DNA of 64,000 nt from Kaistella jeonii (GCF_000812865.1 NZ_JSYL01000001.1:496001-560000), one strand, 5' to 3'; shown: positions 14,940-23,615, numbered from the stretch's first letter. The notes: a model not told the origin generated them from the sequence alone. Numbers and translations are program-made.

Positions 14940-15659
14940 CTATTTTTTCAGAATTTCGTCTAAAATTAAATCTTTGTCTAATTTTTTTGTACAGAAAAAC
15001 CAATCTTCACATTCCAAATCGTCAGTCCAGGTCATTCTCTCTTCAGCAACACCACAAGATCCTGCTGGAGAAATGATCACATCGTCTCCCGGATTCCAAT
15101 CTGCAGGAGTTGCAACATTAAATTTATCTGCAGTTTGCATTGCAATTAATGCTCTGTAAAGCTCATCAAAATTGCGTCCGAGGCTTAAAGGATAATAGAT
15201 TAAAGCTCGCACTATTCCTTGTGGATCAACAAAAAAAACCGCTCTAACCGCTTGAGTCTTACTTTCACCGGGTTGAATCATTCCATATTTTTTTGCAACA
15301 CTCATAGAAATATCTTCTATTAAAGGAAATTTAACTTCAACATTTTCCATTCCGTTGAATTTAATTTTATCTTTAATCGTTCGTAACCACGCAATATGAC
15401 TGTATAAACCATCAATTGATAAACCTACCAAATTACAGTTTGCTTTTCTAAATTTTTCTTCTAAATGAGCAAAAGTTATAAACTCTGAAGTACATACCGG
15501 AGTAAAATCTGCGGGATGACTAAATAAAATCGCCCATTCTCCCTTATAGTCTGATGGAAAATTAATTTCACCCTGAGTGGTTACCGCTGTAAATTCTGGC
15601 GCTTTATCTCCAATTCTAGGCATTGTAAAAACTTCCTGTTCTTGTTGTAACATTTCCAT
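14940..15659 (-). CDS. peroxiredoxin, Prx6/archaeal-type with C-terminal cysteines
   Basis: A thiol peroxidase that reduces H2O2 and organic hydroperoxides, 239 aa from the ATG at 15659. The peroxidatic Cys is Cys56 in HPADFTPVCTSEF. Further blocks are GLSIDGLYSHIAW, FPLIEDISMSVAKKYGM, RAVFFVDPQGIVRALIYYP and GRNFDELYRALIA. The C-terminal domain has Cys in GSCG and in LECEDWFFC, the pattern of archaeal Prx6-type enzymes where these Cys form the resolving disulfide. An ORF start at 15692 overlaps the -7 box and was rejected. It precedes cydAB on the same strand. Confidence 0.88.
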   Translation of the reverse strand: MEMLQQEQEVFTMPRIGDKAPEFTAVTTQGEINFPSDYKGEWAILFSHPADFTPVCTSEFITFAHLEEKFRKANCNLVGLSIDGLYSHIAWLRTIKDKIKFNGMENVEVKFPLIEDISMSVAKKYGMIQPGESKTQAVRAVFFVDPQGIVRALIYYPLSLGRNFDELYRALIAMQTADKFNVATPADWNPGDDVIISPAGSCGVAEERMTWTDDLECEDWFFCTKKLDKDLILDEILKK

Positions 15660-15689
15660 AATTTTTAAATTTAAAATTTTAATTATCTT

Positions 15690-15697
15690 CAAATTTA
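15690..15697 (-). promoter_or_regulatory. -7 promoter element of the peroxiredoxin gene
   Basis: TAAATTTG on the minus strand matches TAnnTTTG and gives a leader of about 25 nt to the ATG at 15659. Upstream, ATCATTT (15762-15768)/AAATGAT (15784-15790) forms an inverted repeat that might be a regulator site. Confidence 0.5.
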
Positions 15698-15812
15698 GTA
15701 AACAATTTTTTTTAATAATGTAACATAAGTCACTTTACCAAAATTAAATTTATAAAATTATATCATTTTATTTAAAATATTTTAAATGATGGATCTTATC
15801 TTAAAAGAAATT

Positions 15813-15950
15813 TCTACGAGTTCAAAACCTTAGAGTAAAAAGCGAGAATAAAGAAGCTGGTTACAAAAAATAATTCTGATTACAAGAATAAAAGAAACCC
15901 AATAGTTCATTTTGATGGATTTTTTAATGCTGTAAAGCGACGATGCACTC
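15813..15950 (+). repeat. flank duplicate B: decayed rplS end, weakened terminator and intact 186-aa gene end
   Basis: This copy aligns with 11979-12118. The rplS part has three single-base gaps (in AGAGGT, in the A6 run and in GAATTA) and cannot encode L19. The core from TTACAAAAA to TTTTTTA is the best conserved. The minus-strand end of the 186-aa gene is intact. The terminator stem has mismatches compared with copy A. Confidence 0.8.
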
Positions 15951-16484
15951 TTCTCGGATTTGCCACAATTCTGCCGGTGAATAGTTAATTTTGGGATTTT
16001 GTTGAAGGTAATTTCTGAGGAATTTTTTGTGATAATCTACTTTAAAATCGGTGATTTGATCCGGTTGAATTTCTATTTCTTCTACCAGATCGTGTATAAA
16101 ATCTTCAGGTTTGGAATTTCTGGTGGTGAAGTCATGAATTTCGTTTTCTAATTTTAAGTAATTGTGCGCTTCGGGCATTTCTTTTAAACGATAATTTTGA
16201 AGAACTGCGGCGATTTTTGGAGTATTTTGTGAATTCATCTTAAAAATTCCAAGCATTAATTTCACGTCGCGTATATTATTTTCATCAGCTAATCTTTTGA
16301 GCAAAGCGTGTTTCGTGCTGCAGGTACCACCATCTTCCTCCAAGATGCAGAAAATATTTTCCTTATTAATATTTCTTTTATAAGGTAGATTTTTAACGAA
16401 TTCACAGGCTTCGTCAAAATCAGAAATCCCCATTTCGATGAGGTAGCTCGATATTTTGCCCGTATTTTGTAAAATTGTATTCAA
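15924..16484 (-). CDS. conserved hypothetical protein with a CSTKHA motif
   Basis: A 186-aa protein of no family I can name with certainty. The segment EEDGGTCSTKHALLKRLADEN (residues ~49-69, in parts), with a Cys followed by STKH-LL, looks like the nucleophile helix of transglutaminase-like folds; EIHDFTTR (~115) could supply His/Asp. No signal peptide is present. It is convergent to the duplicated rplS end, and its last codons are duplicated at about 12095-12118. This indicates that it was the original downstream neighbour of rplS. A transglutaminase-like or inactive relative is a guess. Confidence 0.65.
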   Translation of the reverse strand: MNTILQNTGKISSYLIEMGISDFDEACEFVKNLPYKRNINKENIFCILEEDGGTCSTKHALLKRLADENNIRDVKLMLGIFKMNSQNTPKIAAVLQNYRLKEMPEAHNYLKLENEIHDFTTRNSKPEDFIHDLVEEIEIQPDQITDFKVDYHKKFLRNYLQQNPKINYSPAELWQIREECIVALQH

Positions 16485-16585
16485 ATTTATTTTTTAGATC
16501 GCATTATTGAAACGTGATTTGGGATTTGAAAATATATAAAACGAGTCTTCAAATGGAAAGAAAGTCTAAGAATATTTTTCAATAA

Positions 16586-17314
16586 TTATTTTTCAATAAT
16601 AAATCGGGAAGAATATTGCTCTCCTAAATTGCTGACTCTAGCCGTGTATACCCCATTCTGAAGCATTTGTACACTAAATGAATTTTTAGGCGAAATTTTC
16701 TGTGTAGAAATCAATTTTCCAGAGTTATCGAAAATTTCTACAGTAGAATTTTCTGCGATAGCTTTTGATGATCTCAGGAAGATCTCATTTTTTGCCGGGT
16801 TAGGATAGATGGAAATTGCGTTATCTAAAAGAATTTCGCTATTCCCTAAGATCAGATTGGAGTAGAAAATTTTGTTTCCATATTTATTGGTGACAATTAA
16901 ATTTTTACCCGAAAAAATCTGTTCATATTGAAAAGTGAACTGATCTGAGGTTTGAAATCCGAAATAAAAGGTCGTTGCCATCGAATCAAACTGTCGAATA
17001 GCTTGTTCGTTTTCTCCATAATATTCGGCTAAAGTAACCGCAACATTCTGAAGTGTAAAATAAGCTGCATTGTTAGCACCAAAAGTAAGTTTCCCACCCG
17101 CAGTATTGAAAAAAATAGAATTGAATCCATTATTGTTATCGAAATCGAAAGCCACTTTGCCTGATTGTGTGAATGGAACTGGCGGATAATAATCAACGCC
17201 GCTCCACTGGATTTTCGTGATCGTCCAGTCTGCATTTTTGAGTAAAATACTGTAGGGTTGTGCCGAAGCGAAAAAGCAGAAGAATCCTAAAATTAAAATG
17301 TAGATTTTTTTCAT
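16586..17314 (-). CDS. secreted hypothetical protein with T9SS type A sorting domain
   Basis: A 242-aa protein with a Sec signal peptide (residues 1-18, ending FASAQ). The C-terminal T9SS type A domain is clear: SIYPNPAKNEIFLRS near residue 163, EIFDNSGKLIST, and GVYTARVSNLG with a basic end. The middle (~20-155) is beta-rich with no recognised family, and contains WSGVDYYPPVPF and FYFGFQTSDQFTFQYEQIF. It is exported to the cell surface by the T9SS in gliding-type flavobacteria. Its neighbour upstream (17433-20042) is also a T9SS substrate, but a terminator separates them. Confidence 0.8.
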   Translation of the reverse strand: MKKIYILILGFFCFFASAQPYSILLKNADWTITKIQWSGVDYYPPVPFTQSGKVAFDFDNNNGFNSIFFNTAGGKLTFGANNAAYFTLQNVAVTLAEYYGENEQAIRQFDSMATTFYFGFQTSDQFTFQYEQIFSGKNLIVTNKYGNKIFYSNLILGNSEILLDNAISIYPNPAKNEIFLRSSKAIAENSTVEIFDNSGKLISTQKISPKNSFSVQMLQNGVYTARVSNLGEQYSSRFIIEK

Positions 17315-17387
17315 GATGGTGTTTTTAGTTTAGCATAAAGATATAAATGTTTTACTAAAAATATCAACTTAAAAAAATACCATAAAA

Positions 17388-17415
17388 AAACCGCCTTGCA
17401 AATACAAGGCGGTTT
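17388..17415 (-). terminator. terminator of the M36 peptidase gene
   Basis: The perfect 11-bp stem AAACCGCCTTG (17388-17398)/CAAGGCGGTTT (17405-17415) is followed by a U7 run on the minus-strand RNA. Confidence 0.85.
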
Positions 17416-17432
17416 GAAAATATTAATTAAAA

Positions 17433-20042
17433 TTATTTTTTAATCATTAGTTTAGAAGAATACTCTACTCCTAATCCTGTAACTTTCACTACATAAACTC
17501 CATTTGGAAGAGCTTGTGTGTTTACTGCTTCTGTAGCTGCGATTTTTTGACTGGAAACTAATTTTCCACTAGCATCGAAAACTTCTACACTAACTTTTCC
17601 TAATATACTTTTGTTTGATTTTAAGAAAAATTCGTTTTTAGCAGGGTTTGGATAGATACTGAAAGCTTTTGTAGCATTAACATCATTTGTTGCTAAAACA
17701 CATTCTACAGGAACATCATAACTATAAGTTTGATCGTTGATATCTGTTTTAGAACCCGCAGATGCATCTACACCTAAACCTCTGGCTGCAAAAACATTCC
17801 AAATCATACATTTATCTGCACCTCCAGTAGTGGTATTTGCAGCTTCAGCAGCTAAAATTGCATCTCTCCCATCTATAAATGTAGGGTTACAAACCTGTAG
17901 TTTCAAACCATTCACTACATTTTGTAAAACTCTTGTACTTCCGTTTGTTGTGTTTGCACTTACATCTGAGGAATAACCGTATTTTTCAGCATATTTCCAA
18001 TGTAAATCCCATAACATTGTTGCCCAAACGAATCCAATTGAGTGAACATCTGGTACTAAAACAGTTCCTCCTTGAGGTAGATATTCCATTCCGTTGGTAT
18101 CACCATAACCGTAACCGTTGATTGCCAAGTCTGGAGAATATTTTGCAGGTCTGATTCCACCACCAGTAATCGCTTCAGAAGTGGCGTAAGTACCAATTCC
18201 TCTTGCAACAGCAGCTGTAGCTCCCGGTTGATTAGTCAACATCAATGCAAAGAAATCTGACCAACCTTCACCCATTTGTTCTTTATCAGCTGATGAGTTA
18301 AGACAAGATGAACCGTTACCTGTATTTCTATTAGAAATTCCGTGGCCATATTCGTGAATTACTACTCCATTATCAAAACTTCCATCTCTTGTTGCTTGTC
18401 CAGCAGGATCGTACTTTAAAGTAATATTTACGTTTTGGGTTGCTAAAAGTCCTTTCATATAAATACCTTCAGAACTATCAATCAACACAGACGGAATTGT
18501 TATGTTTGCATTTACTCCTGCCATTCCAGCTGTTGGTGCAGAATCGGGCATATTGTAAATGATAACTCCTTTTGCTCCTGCATCTTGTGCTGCCTGTACT
18601 TTTGCCTGAAACTCGCAAGTTCCTCTTGCAATTAATCCAATTTTTCCTGCAAGTGAACCTGCCGGTAATGGAGCACAACCGTCGATAACAGCTGCTATTT
18701 TAACATCTGCAGTGATACCTGTTGCATCTAAAGTAGGACCAAAAGTTGTAGATATATAGTTAGCTACAACTCTACCAACTGCTTCTGTTGGCGCATTATA
18801 AAAAACTCTTTCTATAACTGTTGCATCCCAAAGATACATTTGCATTCTTGGTCTAGAACCATCTCCTGGCGTAGAGAAATTAGCATTATTTGTTCCACCA
18901 CCATCTTGCGACTCTGCCTGAACATAATCATTTTGTGAACCACCTTTGCCAAAATTCCATCCCTGGAAATTTCTGGCTGTTTCTGTAAAGCCTAAACGAT
19001 AAAAAATATCGTGAACTTTATTATTAATGTAAAACAAGTTGGTTGTTGCTGAATTTAGATTTCCTGCAGTATCGTTTACAATAAAAGGAAAATCGAATGA
19101 TCTAGCCGCGCCACCATCAGCGTAAGCTCCAGGTGCATTTGCATTAGCTTTGTCGTCATAAGCCATTACATTATTTCCTCTTGTTGTATTGTAATTACCA
19201 ATGAAACTTCCTCCTGGAATTGAATGCCATCCTTCTGGAGAAGCGTCTGTAAACCAAGGATTATTAACCAAAGTTCTTGCACCATGACTTGGACTTTCGA
19301 GAGGCAAAGCGAAAACTCGGTAACTTGCAGCTAAAGGTGCCAAAGCGCCAACTTCTTTATTTGAATTTGACGAGAAATCACTTGCAAAACCTTCTGGTGT
19401 ATGCGCCGAATAATCATGGCTGTAAGCATCATGTTTAAAGTTGCAAGAAAGGGTAAGATTTTGTTTGCTCAAAATTTGTCCTGTAGTCGCATCAGCAAGA
19501 ATATCCCAATAGTTTGAAGTACCTTTTTCTTCGAAAATGAATTCATGACATAATTTCAGGTCATTACTTTCAGTTTGAAAATAAATCAAACGGGTTTTAA
19601 CAAATGCAGCTCCTTCTTTGTCAGCATCATTAATCCCAATAAGTTCGTAATTACTGCTGTTTTTCAAGTTTAAAGTCTGCGCTACATCACCAAAAATTGA
19701 TTTTGTTGCTTTCGCTGAACTCGGCTGTGAGGCAGTTACATAATTTTTAGTAAAAGTGTCATTGATGTAAGTAACTTTTGCGTCTTTGATCAACGCAGTA
19801 CCTAAAGCATTGTAAACTGGTATTCCATTAAAGGACTGTTGTATTTTTACAACTTCGCCGTTCATTGATTTGGAAAAATCTTGATTAACGATTTCAAAAT
19901 GATTTAGATTAGGTTTCAAGAACGTATTCTTTGCTGAGATGTGATTCTGGATTATTGATTTAAAATCCTGCGCATTCACACTACCGAAAGAAAACATAAA
20001 ACAAACCGCTGCAATCTTCAAGGGTAAATTTCTATTTTTCAT
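17433..20042 (-). CDS. T9SS-secreted M36 (fungalysin) metallopeptidase
   Basis: A secreted zinc endopeptidase, 869 aa. A signal peptide (1-24, SVNAQ) is followed by an FTP-type propeptide (~50-190, QSFNGIPVYNALGTALI). The M36 catalytic domain carries HEYGHG (~563-568), and a PA domain is inserted around 455-540 (LIARGTCEFQAKVQAAQDAGAKGV, in parts). The T9SS type A domain is at the end (SIYPNPAKNEFFLKS, GVYVVKVTGLG). The architecture with an inserted PA domain is known for flavobacterial M36 proteins. It probably degrades extracellular protein. It is monocistronic with a terminator downstream. Confidence 0.93.
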   Translation of the reverse strand: MKNRNLPLKIAAVCFMFSFGSVNAQDFKSIIQNHISAKNTFLKPNLNHFEIVNQDFSKSMNGEVVKIQQSFNGIPVYNALGTALIKDAKVTYINDTFTKNYVTASQPSSAKATKSIFGDVAQTLNLKNSSNYELIGINDADKEGAAFVKTRLIYFQTESNDLKLCHEFIFEEKGTSNYWDILADATTGQILSKQNLTLSCNFKHDAYSHDYSAHTPEGFASDFSSNSNKEVGALAPLAASYRVFALPLESPSHGARTLVNNPWFTDASPEGWHSIPGGSFIGNYNTTRGNNVMAYDDKANANAPGAYADGGAARSFDFPFIVNDTAGNLNSATTNLFYINNKVHDIFYRLGFTETARNFQGWNFGKGGSQNDYVQAESQDGGGTNNANFSTPGDGSRPRMQMYLWDATVIERVFYNAPTEAVGRVVANYISTTFGPTLDATGITADVKIAAVIDGCAPLPAGSLAGKIGLIARGTCEFQAKVQAAQDAGAKGVIIYNMPDSAPTAGMAGVNANITIPSVLIDSSEGIYMKGLLATQNVNITLKYDPAGQATRDGSFDNGVVIHEYGHGISNRNTGNGSSCLNSSADKEQMGEGWSDFFALMLTNQPGATAAVARGIGTYATSEAITGGGIRPAKYSPDLAINGYGYGDTNGMEYLPQGGTVLVPDVHSIGFVWATMLWDLHWKYAEKYGYSSDVSANTTNGSTRVLQNVVNGLKLQVCNPTFIDGRDAILAAEAANTTTGGADKCMIWNVFAARGLGVDASAGSKTDINDQTYSYDVPVECVLATNDVNATKAFSIYPNPAKNEFFLKSNKSILGKVSVEVFDASGKLVSSQKIAATEAVNTQALPNGVYVVKVTGLGVEYSSKLMIKK

Positions 20043-20110
20043 ATATATTAATTATCTGGCACCGAATTTATAAAAAATTTTGATATGTTTTGAATATTTA
20101 ACACAAAAAA

Positions 20111-20140
20111 ACGCCTCATGTTATTGAGGCGTCTTTTTTG
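20111..20140 (-). terminator. rpsA terminator
   Basis: The stem ACGCCTCA (20111-20118)/TGAGGCGT (20125-20132) has a 6-nt loop; the minus-strand RNA continues into U7. Confidence 0.8.
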
Positions 20141-20156
20141 TAATTGAAAATCAGGC

Positions 20157-21956
20157 TTAATTCCCTTCCATTTTCTTTTTCAATTCTGCTAATACATCTA
20201 AATCACCAAGTGTTGATTTTTCTTCGTTGTTTGAAGATGATGCTGGTTTTACAGATGAAGTGTTAGATGAGTTATCTCTTACATTTTTCTTTTCTTCGTC
20301 TCTGAAGATTCCTGTATGAGAAACTACTACTCTTTTGAATTCTTTGTTGAATTCGATTACTTTGAATTGAGCGTCTTCTCCTTTTTTAATTTTGGATCCG
20401 TCTTCTTTTTCTAATAATCTTGAAGGACAGAAAGCTTCAACTTCTGCATCTTCAAACTGTACCTGCGCACCTTTGTCGAATACTTCTGTAGCTTTTCCTG
20501 CATGTACAGAACCTTCAGCGTATTTAGTTTCAAATTTATCCCAAGGATTCTCTAACAATTGTTTGTGACCTAATGATAATCTTCTTGCAGCTGTATCTAA
20601 TTCCAGAACAACAACTTTCAATTTATCACCTACTGCACAGAATTCTGATGGATGTTTGATTTTCTTAGTCCAAGAAAGATCTGAGATGTAAATTAATCCA
20701 TCAATACCTTCTTCCAGTTCAACGAATACACCGAAATTAGTAAAGTTTCTTACTGTTCCTGTGTGCTCAGAACCTACTGGATATTTAGCTTCGATATTTG
20801 ACCAAGGATCTTGGTTTAATTGTTTCATTCCTAAAGAAACTTTTCTGTCTTCTCTGTCTAAAGTTAAGATTTCAGCTTCTACTTCATCACCAACTTTAAC
20901 GAAATCACCTGCACTTCTTAAGTGAGTTGACCAAGACATTTCAGAAACGTGAATTAATCCTTCTACACCTGGAGCAACCTCAACGAATGCACCGTAATCT
21001 GCAAGAACTACTACTTTTCCTTTCACTCTGTCACCAACTTTAAGATCAGCAGAAAGTGCATCCCAAGGATGTGCTTCCAATTGCTTCATACCTAATTGGA
21101 TTCTTGTTTTCTCGTCATCAAAATCAAGGATTACCACTTTTACAGTTTGTCCGTCTTCCAAGATTTCTGATGGATGATTAACACGGCTCCAAGAAAGGTC
21201 TGTAATATGGATCAATCCATCAACACCACCTAAATCTACGAATACCCCGTAAGAAGTAATATTTTTAACAGTTCCTTCCAGAACCTGTCCTTTTTCTAAT
21301 TGACCAATGATTTCTTTTTTCTGACCTTCAAGATCTGCTTCGATCAATCCTTTGTGAGAAACGACAACGTTTTTAAATTCCGGGTTGATTTTTACAACTT
21401 TGAATTCCATTGTTTTTCCTACAAACTGATCGTAATCTTTAATAGGCTTAACATCAATCTGAGATCCTGGTAAGAAAGCTTCGATACCGTGAATATCTAC
21501 GATCATACCTCCTTTCGTTCTTGATTTCACAAAACCGTTTACGATTTCGCCAGTATCATGAAGTTCGTTTACTCGATCCCAAGCTTTAAGCGTTCTTGCT
21601 TTTTTGTGAGATAATTGTAATTGACCAGATTTGTCTTCTCTTCTGTCAACCATTACTTCCACCTCATCGCCTACAGCAAGTCCTTGGTTATAACGGAATT
21701 CGTTTAGAGAAATAACCCCTTCAGATTTGAAGTTGATATCAACAATAGCTTCTTTATCCGTAAGTCTTACAACTCTACCAATAAGTACGTCATTGTCTTG
21801 AAGATTGTTAAGAGATCCATTATAGATTTCTTCCAAATCGCTTTTCTCTTGTCTTGCTTCAGCATCTAAACCTGATTCAAATGAATCCCAGTCAAATTGT
21901 TCTGGAGCTACGTTTTGGTTCAAAAGAACCACTGCTTTGTCTGTCGTTTCTGACAT
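20157..21956 (-). CDS. rpsA: 30S ribosomal protein S1
   Basis: An mRNA-binding ribosomal protein of 599 aa with six S1 (OB-fold) repeats, beginning near residues 58 (LIGRVVRLTDKEAIVDI), 133 (GEIVNGFVKSRTKGGMIVD), 222 (LEGTVKNITSYGVFVDLGG), 306 (GKVVVLADYGAFVEVAPG), 393 (TGTVRNFTNFGVFVELEEG) and 480 (HAGKATEVFDKGAQVQF). The C-terminal tail (~545-599) is low complexity, rich in Ser/Asn/Glu/Lys. In Bacteroidetes, where Shine-Dalgarno sequences are mostly absent, S1 is probably important for initiation. It has a single-gene terminator. Confidence 0.96.
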   Translation of the reverse strand: MSETTDKAVVLLNQNVAPEQFDWDSFESGLDAEARQEKSDLEEIYNGSLNNLQDNDVLIGRVVRLTDKEAIVDINFKSEGVISLNEFRYNQGLAVGDEVEVMVDRREDKSGQLQLSHKKARTLKAWDRVNELHDTGEIVNGFVKSRTKGGMIVDIHGIEAFLPGSQIDVKPIKDYDQFVGKTMEFKVVKINPEFKNVVVSHKGLIEADLEGQKKEIIGQLEKGQVLEGTVKNITSYGVFVDLGGVDGLIHITDLSWSRVNHPSEILEDGQTVKVVILDFDDEKTRIQLGMKQLEAHPWDALSADLKVGDRVKGKVVVLADYGAFVEVAPGVEGLIHVSEMSWSTHLRSAGDFVKVGDEVEAEILTLDREDRKVSLGMKQLNQDPWSNIEAKYPVGSEHTGTVRNFTNFGVFVELEEGIDGLIYISDLSWTKKIKHPSEFCAVGDKLKVVVLELDTAARRLSLGHKQLLENPWDKFETKYAEGSVHAGKATEVFDKGAQVQFEDAEVEAFCPSRLLEKEDGSKIKKGEDAQFKVIEFNKEFKRVVVSHTGIFRDEEKKNVRDNSSNTSSVKPASSSNNEEKSTLGDLDVLAELKKKMEGN

Positions 21957-22129
21957 AAAATAAATAATTTGTATTCTAAATTTTTCAATATTGGCTCAAT
22001 GTGGTATAATGAAAAATAGAGAAGATGTTAATTGTTAATGTTTTAACTGCGCCAAATGCTTCCACAAAAAGTGGTGCAAAGATAAGTGTTTTTTATGAAA
22101 GACTTTATATAAATTTCCGATTATTTGAA

Positions 22130-22250
22130 GCTGATTCCGGCTCTCCGCTCTATCTTTTTTGTCATTGCGAACGAAAACACGCAACCTATCGAAAAAGGCC
22201 GCAATCGCAATAACAAAAAAGGATGCCGCTCCGATCCGGGCTAGAAAATC
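22130..22250 (-). repeat. dispersed structured repeat, copy g
   Basis: Read on the minus strand it begins TAGCCCGGATCGGAGCGGCATCC and ends GATAGAGCGGAGAGCCGG. The 16-bp apical stem joins 22155-22170 with 22205-22220. Its one non-Watson-Crick position is a C/A mismatch on the plus strand but a G-U wobble on the minus strand, in the orientation of the family consensus. It sits between divergent rpsA and the DbpA-like gene. The rest of this gap (21957-22129) is AT-rich without recognisable structure. Confidence 0.7.
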
Positions 22251-22307
22251 TCGCCCCGAAATCTAAATCCGCATACAATTCAACCTCGAAATTCTTACCT
22301 TTGCAAA

Positions 22308-23615
22308 ATGGAATTACAGTCACTCTATCAAAATTTGCAGATTCAGGATATGAATCAAATGCAGAAATCCGCATATAAAGCCTCCGAAAACGAAAAAGAT
22401 CTTCTCCTATTATCTCCTACAGGTTCAGGAAAAACACTTGCTTTCCTTTTTCCGGTCTTAAGAAATTTAAAAAAAGAACTTTCAGGAATTCAAGCCATGA
22501 TTTTGGTTCCTTCCCGTGAATTAGGTTTACAAATAGAACAGGTTTTCAAATCAATGGGAACCGATTTCAAAGTAAGTGTTTGCTATGGCGGTCACGATAA
22601 AAAAATTGAAGTCAATAATCTAATTGAAGCTCCGGCTTTATTAATAGGAACTCCCGGAAGGATTGCTTACCATTTAAAAAATGATAATTTCGACGCAACG
22701 ACGATTAAAACTTTAGTTTTAGACGAATTTGATAAATCATTAGAATTTGGTTTTCACGACGATATGAGTTTAATTATCAGTGAAATGCCGCTTCTTTCTC
22801 AAAGAATTCTGACTTCTGCAACCGCAATGGACCAAATTCCAGATTTCACAGGCTTAAACAATGAAGAAAAAGTTGATTTCTTGAAAGTGTTAGAAATAAA
22901 ACCAGATTTTCAATTGCGTAAAGTAATTACGACTTCTGAAGAAAAACTGGAAACACTTTTTCAACTTTTATGTAAAATAGGAAACAAAAGAACTTTGATT
23001 TTCTGTAATCACCGTGATGCAGTAGATCGCATTTCAGAATTACTAAAAGAAAAAGGAATTTCAAGAGAAACCTTTCACGGCGGAATGGAACAGGACGAAA
23101 GAGAGCGCGCTTTATTAAAATTTAAAAATGATTCTTCCCGAATTTTAATTACCACTGATCTCGCTTCCCGTGGTTTAGATATTCCGGAAGTAGAATCAAT
23201 TGTTCATTATCAGTTGCCGCCAAAAGAAGACGCGTTTATCCACAGAAATGGACGAACAGCGAGAATGAATGCGAAAGGTTTTGTTTATTTAATAATGACA
23301 GAAGATGAAAATTTCCCTTTCATCAAAAAAAATACGCCTGAAGAAAAACTGACTCAGGATTATAAAATGCCTGCAAGAACTCCGTATCTAACTATATATA
23401 TAAGTGCCGGAAAAAAAGACAAGGTTAATAAAGTTGACATCGTAGGTTTCCTCATCAAAAAAGGAGAATTAGAAAAAGACGATATTGGTCTCATTGAAGT
23501 GAAAGACACTACTTCTTATGTTGCAGTCAATCGACAAAAAGTAGTTGCACTTCTTAAAAAACTAGAGAATCAGAGATTGAAGAACAAAAAACTGAAAATC
23601 GAAATTGCTTATTAA
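22308..23615 (+). CDS. DEAD-box RNA helicase, DbpA-like
   Basis: An ATP-dependent RNA helicase of 435 aa. The motifs in order are Walker A SPTGSGKT (~36-43), Ia PSRELG, Ib TPGR, motif II DEFD (VLDEFDKSLEFGF), III SAT, IV TLIFCNH, V TTDLASRGLD and VI HRNGRTAR. The C-terminal ~75 residues (LTIYISAGKKDKVNK, DIGLIEVKDTTSYVAV) match the DbpA RNA-binding domain, which in E. coli DbpA binds hairpin 92 of 23S rRNA. A role in 50S assembly is therefore likely. Motif II is DEFD instead of DEAD, which I believe is common in Bacteroidetes homologs. Confidence 0.88.
   Translation: MELQSLYQNLQIQDMNQMQKSAYKASENEKDLLLLSPTGSGKTLAFLFPVLRNLKKELSGIQAMILVPSRELGLQIEQVFKSMGTDFKVSVCYGGHDKKIEVNNLIEAPALLIGTPGRIAYHLKNDNFDATTIKTLVLDEFDKSLEFGFHDDMSLIISEMPLLSQRILTSATAMDQIPDFTGLNNEEKVDFLKVLEIKPDFQLRKVITTSEEKLETLFQLLCKIGNKRTLIFCNHRDAVDRISELLKEKGISRETFHGGMEQDERERALLKFKNDSSRILITTDLASRGLDIPEVESIVHYQLPPKEDAFIHRNGRTARMNAKGFVYLIMTEDENFPFIKKNTPEEKLTQDYKMPARTPYLTIYISAGKKDKVNKVDIVGFLIKKGELEKDDIGLIEVKDTTSYVAVNRQKVVALLKKLENQRLKNKKLKIEIAY

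Larger units (their letters stand above)
12119..15812 (-). other. cydAB-peroxiredoxin segment inserted at the rplS 3' end
   Basis: This 3.7-kb block holds four minus-strand genes: a peroxiredoxin, cydA, cydB and a small membrane protein. It is bracketed by direct ~140-bp copies of the rplS/186-aa-gene junction. All four genes fit a microaerobic/oxidative-stress respiratory cassette. There is no recombinase inside and no tRNA at the edge. Insertion into an ancestral convergent pair (rplS, 186-aa gene) is the simplest reading. Confidence 0.6.
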
